DNA of 64,000 nt from Bradyrhizobium sp. 138 (GCF_023074075.1 NZ_JADPKT010000084.1:248001-312000); one strand, 5' to 3'. Shown: positions 7,423 through 16,229, counted from the first letter of the stretch. Notes: generated by a model not told the origin, from the sequence alone. Translations and numbers: made by a program.

Positions 7423-8304
7423 ATGACGGAGGCCGGACGACATCGTCGCTGGTTGTTTTCAACTTGGGTCCTGGTTGCGTGCTGTGCGTTCGGCGATCTC
7501 GCTGTCGCGCAGACCAATGACAGCGGCGACCTCTCGTTCGAGCTGGTCGACCCCAACGTGCTGCGCGTCTGTGCCGATCCACGCAATCTGCCGTTCTCGA
7601 ACGAGAAGGGTGAAGGGTTCGAGAACAAGCTGGCCGAGCTGCTTGCAGACAAGCTCAAGAAGAAGCTCGACTACGTCTTCTTCCCGCAGGCCACCGGCTT
7701 CGTGCGGATGACGCTGGGTGCGCATCGTTGCGACGTCATCATGGGCTTTCCGCAAGGCGACGACGTCGTGCAGGGCACCAATCCCTATTACCGCACGAGC
7801 TATGCACTGGTCGCCAAGGCCGGCAGCGGACTGGAGGAGGTCGATACGCTCGAGGATCCGAAGTTGAAGGGCAAGCATGTCGGCATCGTCGCCGGAACGC
7901 CACCGGCGACCAACATGGCCATCGCCGGCCTGATGAGCGATGCAAAACCCTATCCCTTGATGATCGACACGCGCTACGACAATTCGGCGCAGGCCATGGT
8001 CGACGACCTCGCCGCCGGCAAGATCGACGCCGGGGTGCTGTGGGGACCGATGGCCGGCTACTATGCGAAGAAGGTCGGCTCGCTTCACGTCACACCGCTG
8101 GTGAAGGAAACCACGGGGCCGAAGCTGGTCTATCGCATCGGCATGGGCGTGCGTCCCGCCGACCAGAACTGGAAGCGGCAGCTCAACAAGCTGATCCAGG
8201 AGAACCAGGCCGAGATCAACAAGATCCTGGTCGACTTCGGCGTACCGTTGCTCGACGAGAACAATCGGCCGCTCAGTGCGGAGACGGCCAAGAAGACGCC
8301 ATGA
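7423..8304 (+). CDS. xoxJ: Quinoprotein dehydrogenase-associated periplasmic binding protein (XoxJ/MxaJ type)
   Basis: The 293-residue protein belongs to the family 3 solute-binding fold that accompanies methanol and other PQQ dehydrogenases. It starts at ATG 7423, eight bases after GGAGG. A signal peptide (STWVLVACCAFGDLAVAQ) leads into VLRVCADPRNLPFSNEKGEG, the characteristic beginning of this family, then FPQATGFVRMTLG and RCDVIMGFPQGDD. Two Cys (VCADP, RCDVI) may form a disulphide. MxaJ/XoxJ proteins are thought to help activate the dehydrogenase or its cytochrome partner. In many species xoxF and xoxG stand directly before xoxJ; here they do not. Confidence 0.88.
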   Translation: MTEAGRHRRWLFSTWVLVACCAFGDLAVAQTNDSGDLSFELVDPNVLRVCADPRNLPFSNEKGEGFENKLAELLADKLKKKLDYVFFPQATGFVRMTLGAHRCDVIMGFPQGDDVVQGTNPYYRTSYALVAKAGSGLEEVDTLEDPKLKGKHVGIVAGTPPATNMAIAGLMSDAKPYPLMIDTRYDNSAQAMVDDLAAGKIDAGVLWGPMAGYYAKKVGSLHVTPLVKETTGPKLVYRIGMGVRPADQNWKRQLNKLIQENQAEINKILVDFGVPLLDENNRPLSAETAKKTP

Positions 8305-8314
8305 GGTAGACGCC

Positions 8315-8872
8315 ATGAGGCGGCCTCTTGCCGCTGCGTTCGTCGCTGCCCTGCTGGCGGCGCCCGTTCTGGCGCAGCAGCAGGAGCCGTTCGAGCCCGA
8401 GGGGTATCGCGCCGACAATTATCGCGCACTGGTGCCGGCGACGCTCGCCGGCGCGCGCGTGCTCACCACAATTGAAGCCGAAGCGATCTGGCGTGCGAAG
8501 CGCGGTGCGTTCATCGACGTGCTGCCGCGCCCGCCGAAGCCGAAGAACCTTCCGGAAGGCACGGTGTGGCGCGATGCGCCGCGCAGGAACATTCCCGGCA
8601 GCACCTGGCTGCCCGATACCGGCTACGGCAATTTGCCGCCGGCCACGGAGGATTATTTCCAGCGCGGGCTCGCGCGTGCCTCGGGCGGCGACAAGGCCGC
8701 GCTGGTGGTGATCTATTGCCTCGCCGATTGCTGGATGTCCTGGAACGCCGCCAAGCGCGCGCTGGCCTATGGCTATTCCAACATTGCCTGGTACCCCGAC
8801 GGCACCGACGGCTGGGAGCGTGCCAAGCTCCCCACCGAAGAGGTGCAGCCGGAACCGCGGCCGGAGCAATAG
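8315..8872 (+). CDS. PQQ-associated CXXCW-motif periplasmic protein
   Basis: The 185-residue protein follows the XoxJ gene after 10 bases and is clearly co-transcribed. ATG 8315 gives a clean signal peptide (AAFVAALLAAPVLAQ). The body resembles a rhodanese-like fold and carries the diagnostic motif CLADCW (about residues 135-140) in a YC..CWMSWNAAKRA context. This family is known from clusters for PQQ-dependent alcohol catabolism. The CXXC pair suggests a thiol redox or heavy-atom binding role, but the activity is not known. The end of the xoxJ gene and this start share the near-duplicate AGACGCCATGAGG. Confidence 0.88.
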   Translation: MRRPLAAAFVAALLAAPVLAQQQEPFEPEGYRADNYRALVPATLAGARVLTTIEAEAIWRAKRGAFIDVLPRPPKPKNLPEGTVWRDAPRRNIPGSTWLPDTGYGNLPPATEDYFQRGLARASGGDKAALVVIYCLADCWMSWNAAKRALAYGYSNIAWYPDGTDGWERAKLPTEEVQPEPRPEQ

Positions 8873-8884
8873 GTGAGTGAACGC

Positions 8885-8924
8885 AGGTCTGCTCCCTCGC
8901 GCCGCTTGCGGGGAGAGGCGAAGC
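8885..8924. repeat. Short intergenic repeat, copy 2
   Basis: It shares the AGGTCTGCTC start and the GCCGCTTGCGGGGAGAGG core with 848-890. It lies between the CXXCW gene and the convergent gene at 8931. Confidence 0.45.
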
Positions 8925-8930
8925 AAAAAC

Positions 8931-9233
8931 CTACTTCTGCTTCTGCAACTTCGTCAGCGTGCCGGTGCCGTTGGTTTCGGTGGCAGAATAACTCACCCGG
9001 TCGCCGGCATGAACGGCATCCAGCATCGCGGCGTCCTTGGCCTTGTACTCCTGGAGCGCGCCGGCACTGCCAGTGCTGGCGCCGACCGTGCCCTTTTGCG
9101 TCTCTTGGATCGAGATCGTGCCGTTGAGCCGATCGATCCGCGTGATCATCCCCGTCATGTCGTCAGCGAGGGCGCTGGTTGCGAGCATGCTGAGGGCCGC
9201 AGCTCCCGCATAGATGAATCTTGTGGTTCCCAT
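8931..9233 (-). CDS. Small periplasmic protein, CusF/DUF1344-like OB-fold candidate
   Basis: The 100-residue protein has a signal peptide (AGAAALSMLATSALADD). The mature part is about 75 residues and begins DDMTGMITRIDRLNGTISI, a pattern seen in small periplasmic beta-barrel proteins (CusF- or DUF1344-like) that bind metals or act as chaperones. No clear copper Met/His set is present, so metal binding is not supported. It ends the run of minus-strand genes that begins with the lut-like operon, after a 140-base gap. Confidence 0.65.
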   Translation of the reverse strand: MGTTRFIYAGAAALSMLATSALADDMTGMITRIDRLNGTISIQETQKGTVGASTGSAGALQEYKAKDAAMLDAVHAGDRVSYSATETNGTGTLTKLQKQK

Positions 9234-9373
9234 CGAGGCCTCCCGACGTCTTGGAGTTCACTTCGACAAGACATCCTAGATCGATTTGGTTCCGGCAGAT
9301 AGCAGGGCAATAGGTTAACGATGCCCCCTGCGGCGAGTCCGGGAACCCTTTGCGCGCCGTCAGCGAGGCGGCG

Positions 9374-9982
9374 CTATTCCATTTCCTGTTGGATCACGCG
9401 GCCGAGCGCGAACAGGCGCTGGTCGATCGTGGTTGGAACCTCGCAGACGAATCGCACGACCTTGTTGCGGTCCTCGAAAATGCGGGTCTTCCAGATCAGC
9501 TCGTTGCCGAGCGCCTCGACCTTGGCCTCGTCCCGCGGGGTGGTGCCCTGCAGCGCCTGGAGCTGGATTGTCTCCTCGCGGATCTTGTCGGCGGCCTCGC
9601 GCTGCTTGCGGCTGACGCGTTCGAGCCCGCTCATCACCTGCGAGCGCTGGGCATTGAGCGTCTCGAACAGGCCGGCGAACAGCAGCTTGGCATTCGCGGT
9701 CTTGTCGGCGGAAGAGCCGGCCAAGAAGTCTTTCACCGACTTCTCGGCTTCGTCGAGCGGCGTCTTGCGCGCCGACAGTTTGGCGACCAATGCGGTGATC
9801 TTGGTGTCGTTCTTCCACCTGGTCTCGGCGTCGTCGAGCGCGGGACCAGCCCAGACGGCGGCGAGCGAAATCTCCGGCACCTTGGCTTGCGTGCAGGGCC
9901 AGTTGGGGTAGCGCGGATCGGCTGCGCGCACAGCCGTGCCCGACAGCGCGAGCGTCAGAACAGCCATCGCCAGAACCTTCAT
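9374..9982 (-). CDS. Exported protein of the lut-like operon (LutG position)
   Basis: The 202-residue protein has a signal peptide (MAVLTLALSGTAVRA) and a mostly helical mature domain. It starts PRYPNWPCTQAKVPEISLAA and has a Cys near the end (RFVCEVP); the two Cys could pair. The middle has long charged helices (residues 100-160). Its start overlaps the end of the permease gene by four bases (ATGA), so it is coupled to the transporter. In the Methylorubrum lanthanide-uptake cluster an exported protein of unknown role (LutG) follows the permease; I place this gene there by position, not by a domain. Confidence 0.75.
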   Translation of the reverse strand: MKVLAMAVLTLALSGTAVRAADPRYPNWPCTQAKVPEISLAAVWAGPALDDAETRWKNDTKITALVAKLSARKTPLDEAEKSVKDFLAGSSADKTANAKLLFAGLFETLNAQRSQVMSGLERVSRKQREAADKIREETIQLQALQGTTPRDEAKVEALGNELIWKTRIFEDRNKVVRFVCEVPTTIDQRLFALGRVIQQEME

Positions 9983-10827
9983 CCTTCGCCTCCTGCAGGC
10001 CCCCGTCGCGCCAGCCCACGCGAGGGATCATAGGCCCAAATCGCGCCGATCATGAAGACGATTGTGCAAGCGGCGACCACCGCGAGCGAGATCCAGTTGA
10101 TTTGCCCGTAGAGCGCAAACCGCATCAGCTCGACCGTATGGGTGAACGGATTGGCCTCGCAGAGATAGTACAGATAAGGGCTGCCCTCCTGCACCCGCCA
10201 GAGCGGGTAGAGCGCGGAGGAGGCGAAGAACATCGGGAAGATGACGAAGTTCATCACGCCGGCGAAGTTCTCGAGCTGCTTGATGCCGGAGGAGATCAGC
10301 ATGCCGAGCGAACCCAGCATCAGCCCGGACAGGATCAGCGCCGGCAGCACGGTGAGATAGCCCGATGACGGCGGGGTGATGTCCCAGAACCAGGCGATCA
10401 GTAGGAACGCGTAGACCTGGAGCAACGACACCGCGGTGCCCGCCAGCAGCTTGCAGAACAGCAGGAACCCGCGCGGCAGCGGGCTCACCAGCAGCGTGCG
10501 CATGTTGCCCATCTCGCGGTCGTAGACCATCGAGAGCGAGGATTGCATGCCGTTGAAGAGCTGGATCATCGCCATCAGCCCGGGCGCGATATAGACCTCG
10601 TAGAGGATGTAGGTCTCGTAAGGCGGGATGATGGAGATGCCGAGCACCTGGCGGAAGCCGGCGGCGAAGATGAAGAGCCACACCAAGGGCCGCACCAGCG
10701 CCGAGACGAAGCGCTCGCGCTGATGCAGGAAGCGCAGGCCTTCGCGCCAGACGATGCCGGTGATGCACGTCATGTACTCTGCGGCCGAGAAGCCGCGCGG
10801 GGCCTCACGCGTGGTGATGCTGCTCAT
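9979..10827 (-). CDS. lutF: ABC-2 type permease of a PQQ/lanthanide-associated ABC transporter
   Basis: The 282-residue protein has the six-helix ABC-2 architecture: an amphipathic N-terminus, VRPLVWLFIFAAGF, a long central loop with FNGMQSSLSMVYDREMG (the conserved ABC-2 region), then VLPALILSGLMLGSLGML and a last helix VVAACTIVFMIGAIWAY. This subfamily (PedC/LutF) accompanies PQQ alcohol dehydrogenases. LutAEF in Methylorubrum is needed to bring lanthanides into the cytoplasm, and Ped transport genes in Pseudomonas affect growth on low lanthanum. Four-base overlaps with the ATPase upstream and the exported protein downstream show a tight operon. Confidence 0.85.
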   Translation of the reverse strand: MSSITTREAPRGFSAAEYMTCITGIVWREGLRFLHQRERFVSALVRPLVWLFIFAAGFRQVLGISIIPPYETYILYEVYIAPGLMAMIQLFNGMQSSLSMVYDREMGNMRTLLVSPLPRGFLLFCKLLAGTAVSLLQVYAFLLIAWFWDITPPSSGYLTVLPALILSGLMLGSLGMLISSGIKQLENFAGVMNFVIFPMFFASSALYPLWRVQEGSPYLYYLCEANPFTHTVELMRFALYGQINWISLAVVAACTIVFMIGAIWAYDPSRGLARRGPAGGEG

Positions 10828-11630
10828 GCGCCGCCTCCCGGCATGGTATGCGCACCGGTCAGGCGCATGAAGGCGGTGTTGACGTCCTGCGCGCCGGCTT
10901 CGGTGATGACGCGGCTCATCGGCCCCCGCGCCAGCACCTTGCCCTGATGCAGCACCACGAGGTCGTCACTGGGCATGATCTCGTCGAACAAATGCGTGGC
11001 CCAGAGTACGCCGATGCCTTGCTCGGTCACGAGCTGGCGGACTTGACCGATGATGTCGGCGCGCGCCTTGACATCCAGGCCGACGGTCGGCTCGTCGAGG
11101 AGCAGCAGCCGCGGCCGGTGCAGCAGCGCGCGGGCGATCTCCAGCCGCCGCATCTGCCCGCCCGAGAGATCGCGCACCTTGCTGCCGGCGCGATCCGCAA
11201 GCCCGATGCGGCCGAGCAGCTCGGCGCTGCGTGCGGCGGCCTCGCGGCGGCTGATGCCGTGGAGTGCGGCGTGGTAGAGCAAATTCTGCGTCAGCGACAA
11301 GTCGAGATCGAGCGTGCGCGGCTGGAACACGACCCCTAACAGTCGCAGCGCCTCGCCGGGGCTCTTGCTGATGTCGTGGCCGAAAATGCCGACGCGGCCG
11401 GACTGGATGCCGAACAGGCGCGTGACGAGCGAGAACAACGTGCTCTTGCCGGCGCCGTTGAGGCCGAGCAGCGCCGTGAAGCTCGCCGGCTGCACATTGA
11501 AAGAGACGTCGATCAATGCCCGCCGCGCCCCATAGGCATGGCTGACACCGTCGATCGACAGCGCCGGTGCCGCGGCTGGATCGGGTCGCGGCACCTCGCG
11601 TGGGTCGGGAATCGGAGCAGGGCTGGTCAT
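10824..11630 (-). CDS. lutE: ABC transporter ATPase of a PQQ/lanthanide-associated system
   Basis: The 268-residue ATPase has Walker A GLNGAGKST (about residues 56-64), the signature LSGGQMRRLE, Walker B LLLLDEPTVGLD and the switch LWATHLFDEI. It resembles the ATPases of ABC-2 exporters such as NodI/DrrA. The N-terminus before the domain is Pro-rich and unstructured (residues 1-25). It pairs with the permease at 9979 and, by analogy with LutE, drives the transporter that uses the binding protein encoded at 12604. Both ends overlap neighbours by four bases. Confidence 0.88.
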   Translation of the reverse strand: MTSPAPIPDPREVPRPDPAAAPALSIDGVSHAYGARRALIDVSFNVQPASFTALLGLNGAGKSTLFSLVTRLFGIQSGRVGIFGHDISKSPGEALRLLGVVFQPRTLDLDLSLTQNLLYHAALHGISRREAAARSAELLGRIGLADRAGSKVRDLSGGQMRRLEIARALLHRPRLLLLDEPTVGLDVKARADIIGQVRQLVTEQGIGVLWATHLFDEIMPSDDLVVLHQGKVLARGPMSRVITEAGAQDVNTAFMRLTGAHTMPGGGA

Positions 11631-12595
11631 GGCGCGATCGCGATGCCCCAGGGTAGTTCGCCGACCTGAATGGTCTTGATCACCTTTTGCGCGGCGACGT
11701 CGATCACCGAGACATCGTTGGAAACGCCGTTGGTGGTGAGCAGGTATTTTTCATCGGGCGTGAACGCCATGTGCCAGACCCGCTGACCGACCAAGAGATA
11801 TTTCGCCACCTTGCGCGTGGCGACATCGACCACGGCGATGCGGTTGGCCGGGCCGAGCGCGATGAAGGCGGTCTTGTCGTCCTTGGTCATGCCGATGCCA
11901 ACCGGCTGGATCGCCTCCTTCCGCAGGCCCGGAATCTCGAAGGTGACCTTGCCGATCACTTCGTGCTTTTTCGGGTCGATCACCGAGACGGTGCCGCCGA
12001 TCTCGGAGGAGACCCACACTTCCGAAGAGTCGTGCTTGAACTCGGCAAAGCGCGGCCGCGCATCGACCAGCACGTTGGCGACGATCTGGCGCGAGGCCGT
12101 GTCGATGAAATGCGCCATGTTGGTCGTTTCCGACGTGTTGATCAGCGTCTTGCCGTCGGGGCTGATGGTCATGCCCTCGGGCTCGACGCCGACCTGGATG
12201 TCGCCGAGCCGGGCGCGCTTCTCGAGGTCGATCACGGTCACCGTGTTGTCGTTCTCGTTGGCCACATAGAGAATTTTTCCCGCCGCATCCTGAGCGAACA
12301 ATTCCGGGTCGGGGCCGGAGGGCAGGCTGTCGACGACGGCTTGCGTCTTCGCGTCGATCATCTGGATGGTGTCGTCGTCGCCGACCGCGACCATCACGAA
12401 CTTGCCGTCGCGCGTGAAGTCGATGCCGCGCGGGCGCTGGCCGACCTTGATGGTCTTGGTCACGGTCCAGCTGTCGGTGTCGATCACCGTCACCGTATTG
12501 CTCTTCTCGTTCGAGACATAGGCGATGAACGCATGCGCCGGCGAAGCCGCCAGCACCAGTCCGGCGAGAAGCCCAACGCGCCCCATGCGCAACAT
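11627..12595 (-). CDS. Periplasmic YVTN beta-propeller protein, PQQ-associated (LutD position)
   Basis: The 322-residue exported protein is built of about seven 40-residue blades with the YVTN pattern: AYVSNEKSNTVTVIDT, LYVANENDNTVTVIDL and VWVSSEIGGTVSVIDP. The start was set at ATG 12595, five bases after GAGGA. An ATG at 12619 is in frame but lies inside the end of the upstream gene. The signal peptide is LLAGLVLAASPAHA. Proteins of this type are a constant part of PQQ-dependent ABC gene sets. It may bind the transported ligand or a partner on the propeller face; that is inference. Confidence 0.87.
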   Translation of the reverse strand: MLRMGRVGLLAGLVLAASPAHAFIAYVSNEKSNTVTVIDTDSWTVTKTIKVGQRPRGIDFTRDGKFVMVAVGDDDTIQMIDAKTQAVVDSLPSGPDPELFAQDAAGKILYVANENDNTVTVIDLEKRARLGDIQVGVEPEGMTISPDGKTLINTSETTNMAHFIDTASRQIVANVLVDARPRFAEFKHDSSEVWVSSEIGGTVSVIDPKKHEVIGKVTFEIPGLRKEAIQPVGIGMTKDDKTAFIALGPANRIAVVDVATRKVAKYLLVGQRVWHMAFTPDEKYLLTTNGVSNDVSVIDVAAQKVIKTIQVGELPWGIAIAP

Positions 12596-12603
12596 CTGCG
12601 TCC

Positions 12604-13785
12604 TCACTTCAATTTGCATTTGCTCTCCGGACGATCATAGCCGAGCGTGTCGAGCTCGGAGACTTGGTGCAGAAATCCCTCCTGCGGCGAGACCGACACC
12701 ACCATGCGGCCGTCGACCAAGAGGATCGGCTGCCGCAGCTGCAGATTCCAATCGCGCAGCGTCAGCCGGGTGCCTTTGAAGGCGGCGACCGAGAAGTCCG
12801 GACCCTTGATGAAGTCGGTGACCTTCTTGGCGTCGCCGGAATTGGTGCGCGAGGTGGCTTCGCCGATCATGCGGGCGGCAGTCCAGGCCTGCATGTCGAG
12901 CGCGGTCATCCGCCGCGCGTTCAGCTTGACGAAACGGTTCTGCATCTGGATCGCGCCCCACTGGTCCTGCGCCGCGTCCCAGCTGCGCGGCACGAGCCCA
13001 GCCGAGCCGGCGACGGGCCTCGGATCCCAGGTGCGATAGGGCAGGTAGGCGCCGAACACCTCGCTCTCGTCGGCGGCGACCAGCACGTCGTAGGCCGGCG
13101 CGCCTTGCGTGAACACCGGCATCTGGCGCTGGATCAGCGTCACGCCGCTATCCGTGCGCCGCGCGCCGCCTTTGTCTTCGAACGTCTTCTCCTGCACGAT
13201 CTTGGCGCCGAACCGCGTCGCCGCGCGCCGGAGCGCGTCCGCGAACAGTCTGTCTTCGTCATGCGAGCCGACCACCAGCAGCCAGCGCGACCACTTCTTC
13301 CACACCAGATATTGCCCAAGCGCATCCGCCAGCATCGCGCGCGTCGGCGCGGTGTGGATGACGTTGGCGCGGCAATCGGCCTCGCGCAGCCGCTCGTCGA
13401 TCGCCCCCGCATTGAACAGCAGCGTGCCGCGGCCGCGCAGGGCGTCGGCCACTTTCAGCAGCGCATCGGCGGGCAGGTCGGTGATGATGAAGCTGTTCTT
13501 GTCCGCGAGCGCGGTCGCGGCCTGCACCACGTCCTCGCCTTCCCTAATGCGGCGCTCCTCCAGCGCAAAGCGCTGACCCAGAAATTTTCCGGTGGTGTTG
13601 TTGTCCTCGATCGCGAGCCGCGCGCCGGCGACGCCGTCATTCTCCGCGGGCTGCTCGACCAGCGACAGCGTCGATCGGGTGCCGGCGATGCCGAGATAGC
13701 CGACGCCGATCAGGGCAGGCTCCGCCGCGAGCGCGCTCGTCGCAGCAAGACCGAAGCCGATCAGACCGGCCAACCATCGGATCAT
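12604..13785 (-). CDS. lutA: PQQ-associated ABC substrate-binding protein (LutA-like)
   Basis: The 393-residue periplasmic binding protein resembles the branched-chain amino-acid binding fold (type I) and matches the PQQ-dependent alcohol dehydrogenase subfamily. The start at ATG 13785 follows CCGGAGGAAAC. The signal peptide ends ATSALAAE, and the mature protein starts PALIGVGYLGIAG. Recognisable landmarks are IEDNNTTGKFLG, FNAGAIDERLREADC, WLLVVGSHDEDRLFADA, VLVAADESEVFGAYLPYRTW and a C-terminal KCKLK. It heads the five-gene lut-like operon. In the known system LutA delivers the lanthanide or its carrier to LutEF; ligand specificity here is unproven. Confidence 0.87.
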   Translation of the reverse strand: MIRWLAGLIGFGLAATSALAAEPALIGVGYLGIAGTRSTLSLVEQPAENDGVAGARLAIEDNNTTGKFLGQRFALEERRIREGEDVVQAATALADKNSFIITDLPADALLKVADALRGRGTLLFNAGAIDERLREADCRANVIHTAPTRAMLADALGQYLVWKKWSRWLLVVGSHDEDRLFADALRRAATRFGAKIVQEKTFEDKGGARRTDSGVTLIQRQMPVFTQGAPAYDVLVAADESEVFGAYLPYRTWDPRPVAGSAGLVPRSWDAAQDQWGAIQMQNRFVKLNARRMTALDMQAWTAARMIGEATSRTNSGDAKKVTDFIKGPDFSVAAFKGTRLTLRDWNLQLRQPILLVDGRMVVSVSPQEGFLHQVSELDTLGYDRPESKCKLK

Positions 13786-13913
13786 GTTTCCTCCGGACGA
13801 TCTCCCCGGCTTGACCGCCGGTAGAGAATTGTCTCTGCTAAAGCATGACCAATTTGTCAGGGCATGCAACCCCGCATTTCGTCCCCGCGCGCGCGAGGAC
13901 TGGAATCACGATC

Positions 13914-14417
13914 ATGCGAGCGCTGCTATGTTTCGCCGCATTGCTGTTGGCGGGGTCGGTCGCGCGCGCCGACCCGCCGAAACTCGCGGTGTTCGATTTC
14001 GAGCTGATCGACACCAGCCTGCCCGGTGAGTTCTACGGCTCCAGGCCCGAAGAGGCGCGGCTCCTGCGCATCAGCGAGCAGCTGCGCAAGGAATTGACGG
14101 AGTCCGGCAGGTTCCAGGTGCTCGACATCGCGCCGGTCAGGGACGCGGCCCGTCACGCCAATCTGCAGGCCTGTGGCGGCTGCGATCTCAAGCTCGCCGG
14201 GCAGCTGGGAGCTGACCTCGAGATCACCGGCATGGTGCAGAAGGTCTCGAACCTGATCATCAACCTCAACATTTATCTGCGCGACGTGAAAACCGGTGCC
14301 ATGATCACGGCGGCGAGCGCCGACATGCGCGGCAACACGGATGAGGCCTGGACGCGCACGATGAGCTATCTGATCCGCAACCGCTTGCTGGCGCCGAATT
14401 ACGGGCGGCCGGAGTAG
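13914..14417 (+). CDS. Exported DUF2380/DUF3280-type protein, divergent from the lut-like operon
   Basis: The 167-residue protein starts at ATG 13914; an in-frame ATG at 13845 would place 23 non-signal residues before the signal peptide (LLCFAALLLAGSVARA). The mature domain starts PKLAVFDFELIDTSL, followed by RISEQLRKELTESGRFQVLD, a pattern of the small-protein family that resembles the nucleotide-like CsgG/TolB-N fold. CGGCDLKLAGQLGAD contains a CxxC. Near the start, TTGACC (about 13810) could be a -35 element. It is a plausible LutB-position protein, but I could not confirm this. Confidence 0.75.
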   Translation: MRALLCFAALLLAGSVARADPPKLAVFDFELIDTSLPGEFYGSRPEEARLLRISEQLRKELTESGRFQVLDIAPVRDAARHANLQACGGCDLKLAGQLGADLEITGMVQKVSNLIINLNIYLRDVKTGAMITAASADMRGNTDEAWTRTMSYLIRNRLLAPNYGRPE

Positions 14418-14440
14418 ATATTTCTCTCCGCGAGCCGGGA

Positions 14441-14537
14441 ATCGTAGGGTGGGCAAAGGCGCACTTGCGCCGTGCCCACGATCAATCAATGATTCGAGAG
14501 AAATCGTGGGCACGCTTCGCTTTGCCCACCCTACGAT
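14441..14537. repeat. Inverted-repeat element, family A copy 1
   Basis: The arms ATCGTAGGGTGGGCAAAG (14441) and CTTTGCCCACCCTACGAT (ends 14537) are perfect complements. Inside is a second complementary pair, GCCGTGCCCACGAT / ATCGTGGGCACG. A second copy lies at 37292-37415. The size and structure suggest a MITE-like palindromic intergenic element of the Bradyrhizobium type, here between a plus-strand gene and the convergent fghA. Confidence 0.75.
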
Positions 14538-14588
14538 ACTGCGGTCGTGGAGAGACACCCCTCATCAAAACGAGAGAAGGGAGGAAAA

Positions 14589-15434
14589 TCACCCCTTCAG
14601 CTTCTCCGCATGCCAGTGCAGATGATCGCCCATGAAGGTCGAGATGAAATAATAGCTGTGATCGTAACCTGCCTGCCGTCGCAGCGTCAGCGGGATGCTC
14701 GCCTTGGCGCAGGCGGCTTCGAGCAGCTCGGGCCTCAGCTGCTCTTTCAGGAAATTGTCGGCCTCGCCGACGTCGACCAGGAAACCGGAGAATTTCGCGC
14801 CGTCCTCGATCAGCGCTACCGTGTCGTGGCTGCGCCAGGCGTCCTTGTTCGGTCCGAGATAGCCGGTCAGTGCCTTGATGCCCCAGGGCACGAGCGAGGG
14901 CGCCACGATCGGCGCGAACGCGCTCGCGGCGCGATAGCGGTGCGGGTTGCGCAGCGCCACCGTCAGCGCGCCGTGGCCGCCCATCGAATGTCCCATCACC
15001 GATTGCCGCTTGGCGTCGACCGGAAAGTTCTCGGCCACCAGCTTCGGCAGCTCGTCGGTCACATAGCTCCACATCCGATAATTGCGTGCGAACGGCTCTT
15101 GGGTCGCATCGACATAGAAGCCGGCGCCCAGGCCGAAATCATAGGCATTGTTGGCATCACCGGGCACGTCGGCGCCGCGCGGCGAGGTGTCGGGCGCAAC
15201 GAAGATCAGGCCGAGCTCCGCGCAGGCCTTTCGGAATTCGCCCTTCTCGGTGACGTTGGCATGGGTGCAGGTGAGGCCGGACAGATACCAGACGACCGGC
15301 AGCTTGGCGCCTTCGGCATGCGGGGGAACATAGACCGAGAACACCATGTCGGTTCCGGTCGCCTGGCTCGCATGGCGATAGACACCCTGCACGCCGCCGT
15401 AGGATTTGTTGGTCGAGACAGTCTGAACAGTCAT
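14589..15434 (-). CDS. fghA: S-formylglutathione hydrolase
   Basis: The 281-residue cytosolic esterase releases formate and glutathione from S-formylglutathione, the second half of glutathione-linked formaldehyde oxidation. The nucleophile is Ser150 in GHSMGGHG, with the oxyanion region WYLSGLTCT and the His in GYDHSYYF. The start at ATG 15434 follows GGAGTG; six more residues to 15452 are possible. Its place between the quinoprotein island and a two-component system fits a role in removing formaldehyde made from methanol. The glutathione adduct-forming and dehydrogenase steps (gfa, adhC/flhA) are not in the window. Confidence 0.93.
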   Translation of the reverse strand: MTVQTVSTNKSYGGVQGVYRHASQATGTDMVFSVYVPPHAEGAKLPVVWYLSGLTCTHANVTEKGEFRKACAELGLIFVAPDTSPRGADVPGDANNAYDFGLGAGFYVDATQEPFARNYRMWSYVTDELPKLVAENFPVDAKRQSVMGHSMGGHGALTVALRNPHRYRAASAFAPIVAPSLVPWGIKALTGYLGPNKDAWRSHDTVALIEDGAKFSGFLVDVGEADNFLKEQLRPELLEAACAKASIPLTLRRQAGYDHSYYFISTFMGDHLHWHAEKLKG

Positions 15435-15501
15435 GCCTTCACTCCGTGGCATCTCACCACATCAAGATTGCAACGCTTGTGTGACCGAATTTGTGGCGCC
15501 C

Positions 15502-16122
15502 TCAGGCGACGCCGCTGTCGATCGCCAGCCGCACCAGCTCGACCGAGGTCTTCACCCCGAGCTTCTGGCGCATGATGGATGAGGTGTTGGCGACCGTCTT
15601 GTACGACGACTGCACCAGCCAGGCGATCTCGGATAGGCTCTTTCCGGCGCTGAGCAGCCGCAGGATCTCGATCTCGCGCGCGTTCAGCTTGGACAGCGGG
15701 CTTTGCGCCAGTGCAGGTCCTGCAAAGGCGATACTGCGCGCGATTGCGCTCGGGAGATAGGTACCGCCGCCGCCGACGGCGCGGATCGCCTCGACGAGGT
15801 CGTCGGGATCGCCGGTCTTGGAGACATAACCCTTGGCGCCGCATTCGATCGCCCGCGCGGCAAAGGCCGGGTCGTCGTTCATGCTGAACATGATGATGCG
15901 GGCCTCGGGCGCGCGCTCGAGGATGCGGCGCGCGAGCTCGAATCCGGAGACGGTCGGCAAGTTGATGTCGATGATGCAGAGGTCGGGGCGTTCGACGATG
16001 AAGACGGACTCGCCGTCTTCGGCGTCGGCGGCCTCCAAAATCTCGATCTCGCCCTCGTCGGCCAGCACGGCGCGGCAGCCGGAGGCGACAATGGGATGAT
16101 CGTCGACGATCAGAATGCGCAT
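15502..16122 (-). CDS. NarL/LuxR-family response regulator
   Basis: The 206-residue regulator has a receiver (phospho-acceptor Asp52 in CIIDINLP, acidic pocket VDDHP, Lys in GYVSKTGD) and a C-terminal LuxR helix-turn-helix starting LSKLNAREIEILRLL. It is divergent from the kinase gene at 16325, with a 202-base shared promoter region, so the two are very likely partners. LuxR-type regulators next to methanol genes are known (MoxX, FlhR, MxbM types), so control of the quinoprotein island is a fair inference. Direct targets are unknown. Confidence 0.88.
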   Translation of the reverse strand: MRILIVDDHPIVASGCRAVLADEGEIEILEAADAEDGESVFIVERPDLCIIDINLPTVSGFELARRILERAPEARIIMFSMNDDPAFAARAIECGAKGYVSKTGDPDDLVEAIRAVGGGGTYLPSAIARSIAFAGPALAQSPLSKLNAREIEILRLLSAGKSLSEIAWLVQSSYKTVANTSSIMRQKLGVKTSVELVRLAIDSGVA

Positions 16123-16215
16123 AAGCGTTCCCCGCGACAGCGCGTTCCCCCTGGTCGAATTTGCCTGTTTCGCGCCGCATGATCGGGCGAGACACGCGTC
16201 TCACGACAATCATGC

Positions 16216-16229
16216 AACCCGGCCGGGTT
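16216..16229. promoter_or_regulatory. 14-bp perfect palindrome in the regulator/kinase divergent promoter
   Basis: AACCCGGCCGGGTT reads the same on both strands. It lies about midway between the divergent starts of the response regulator (16122) and the kinase (16325). An autoregulatory operator is possible. Confidence 0.35.
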
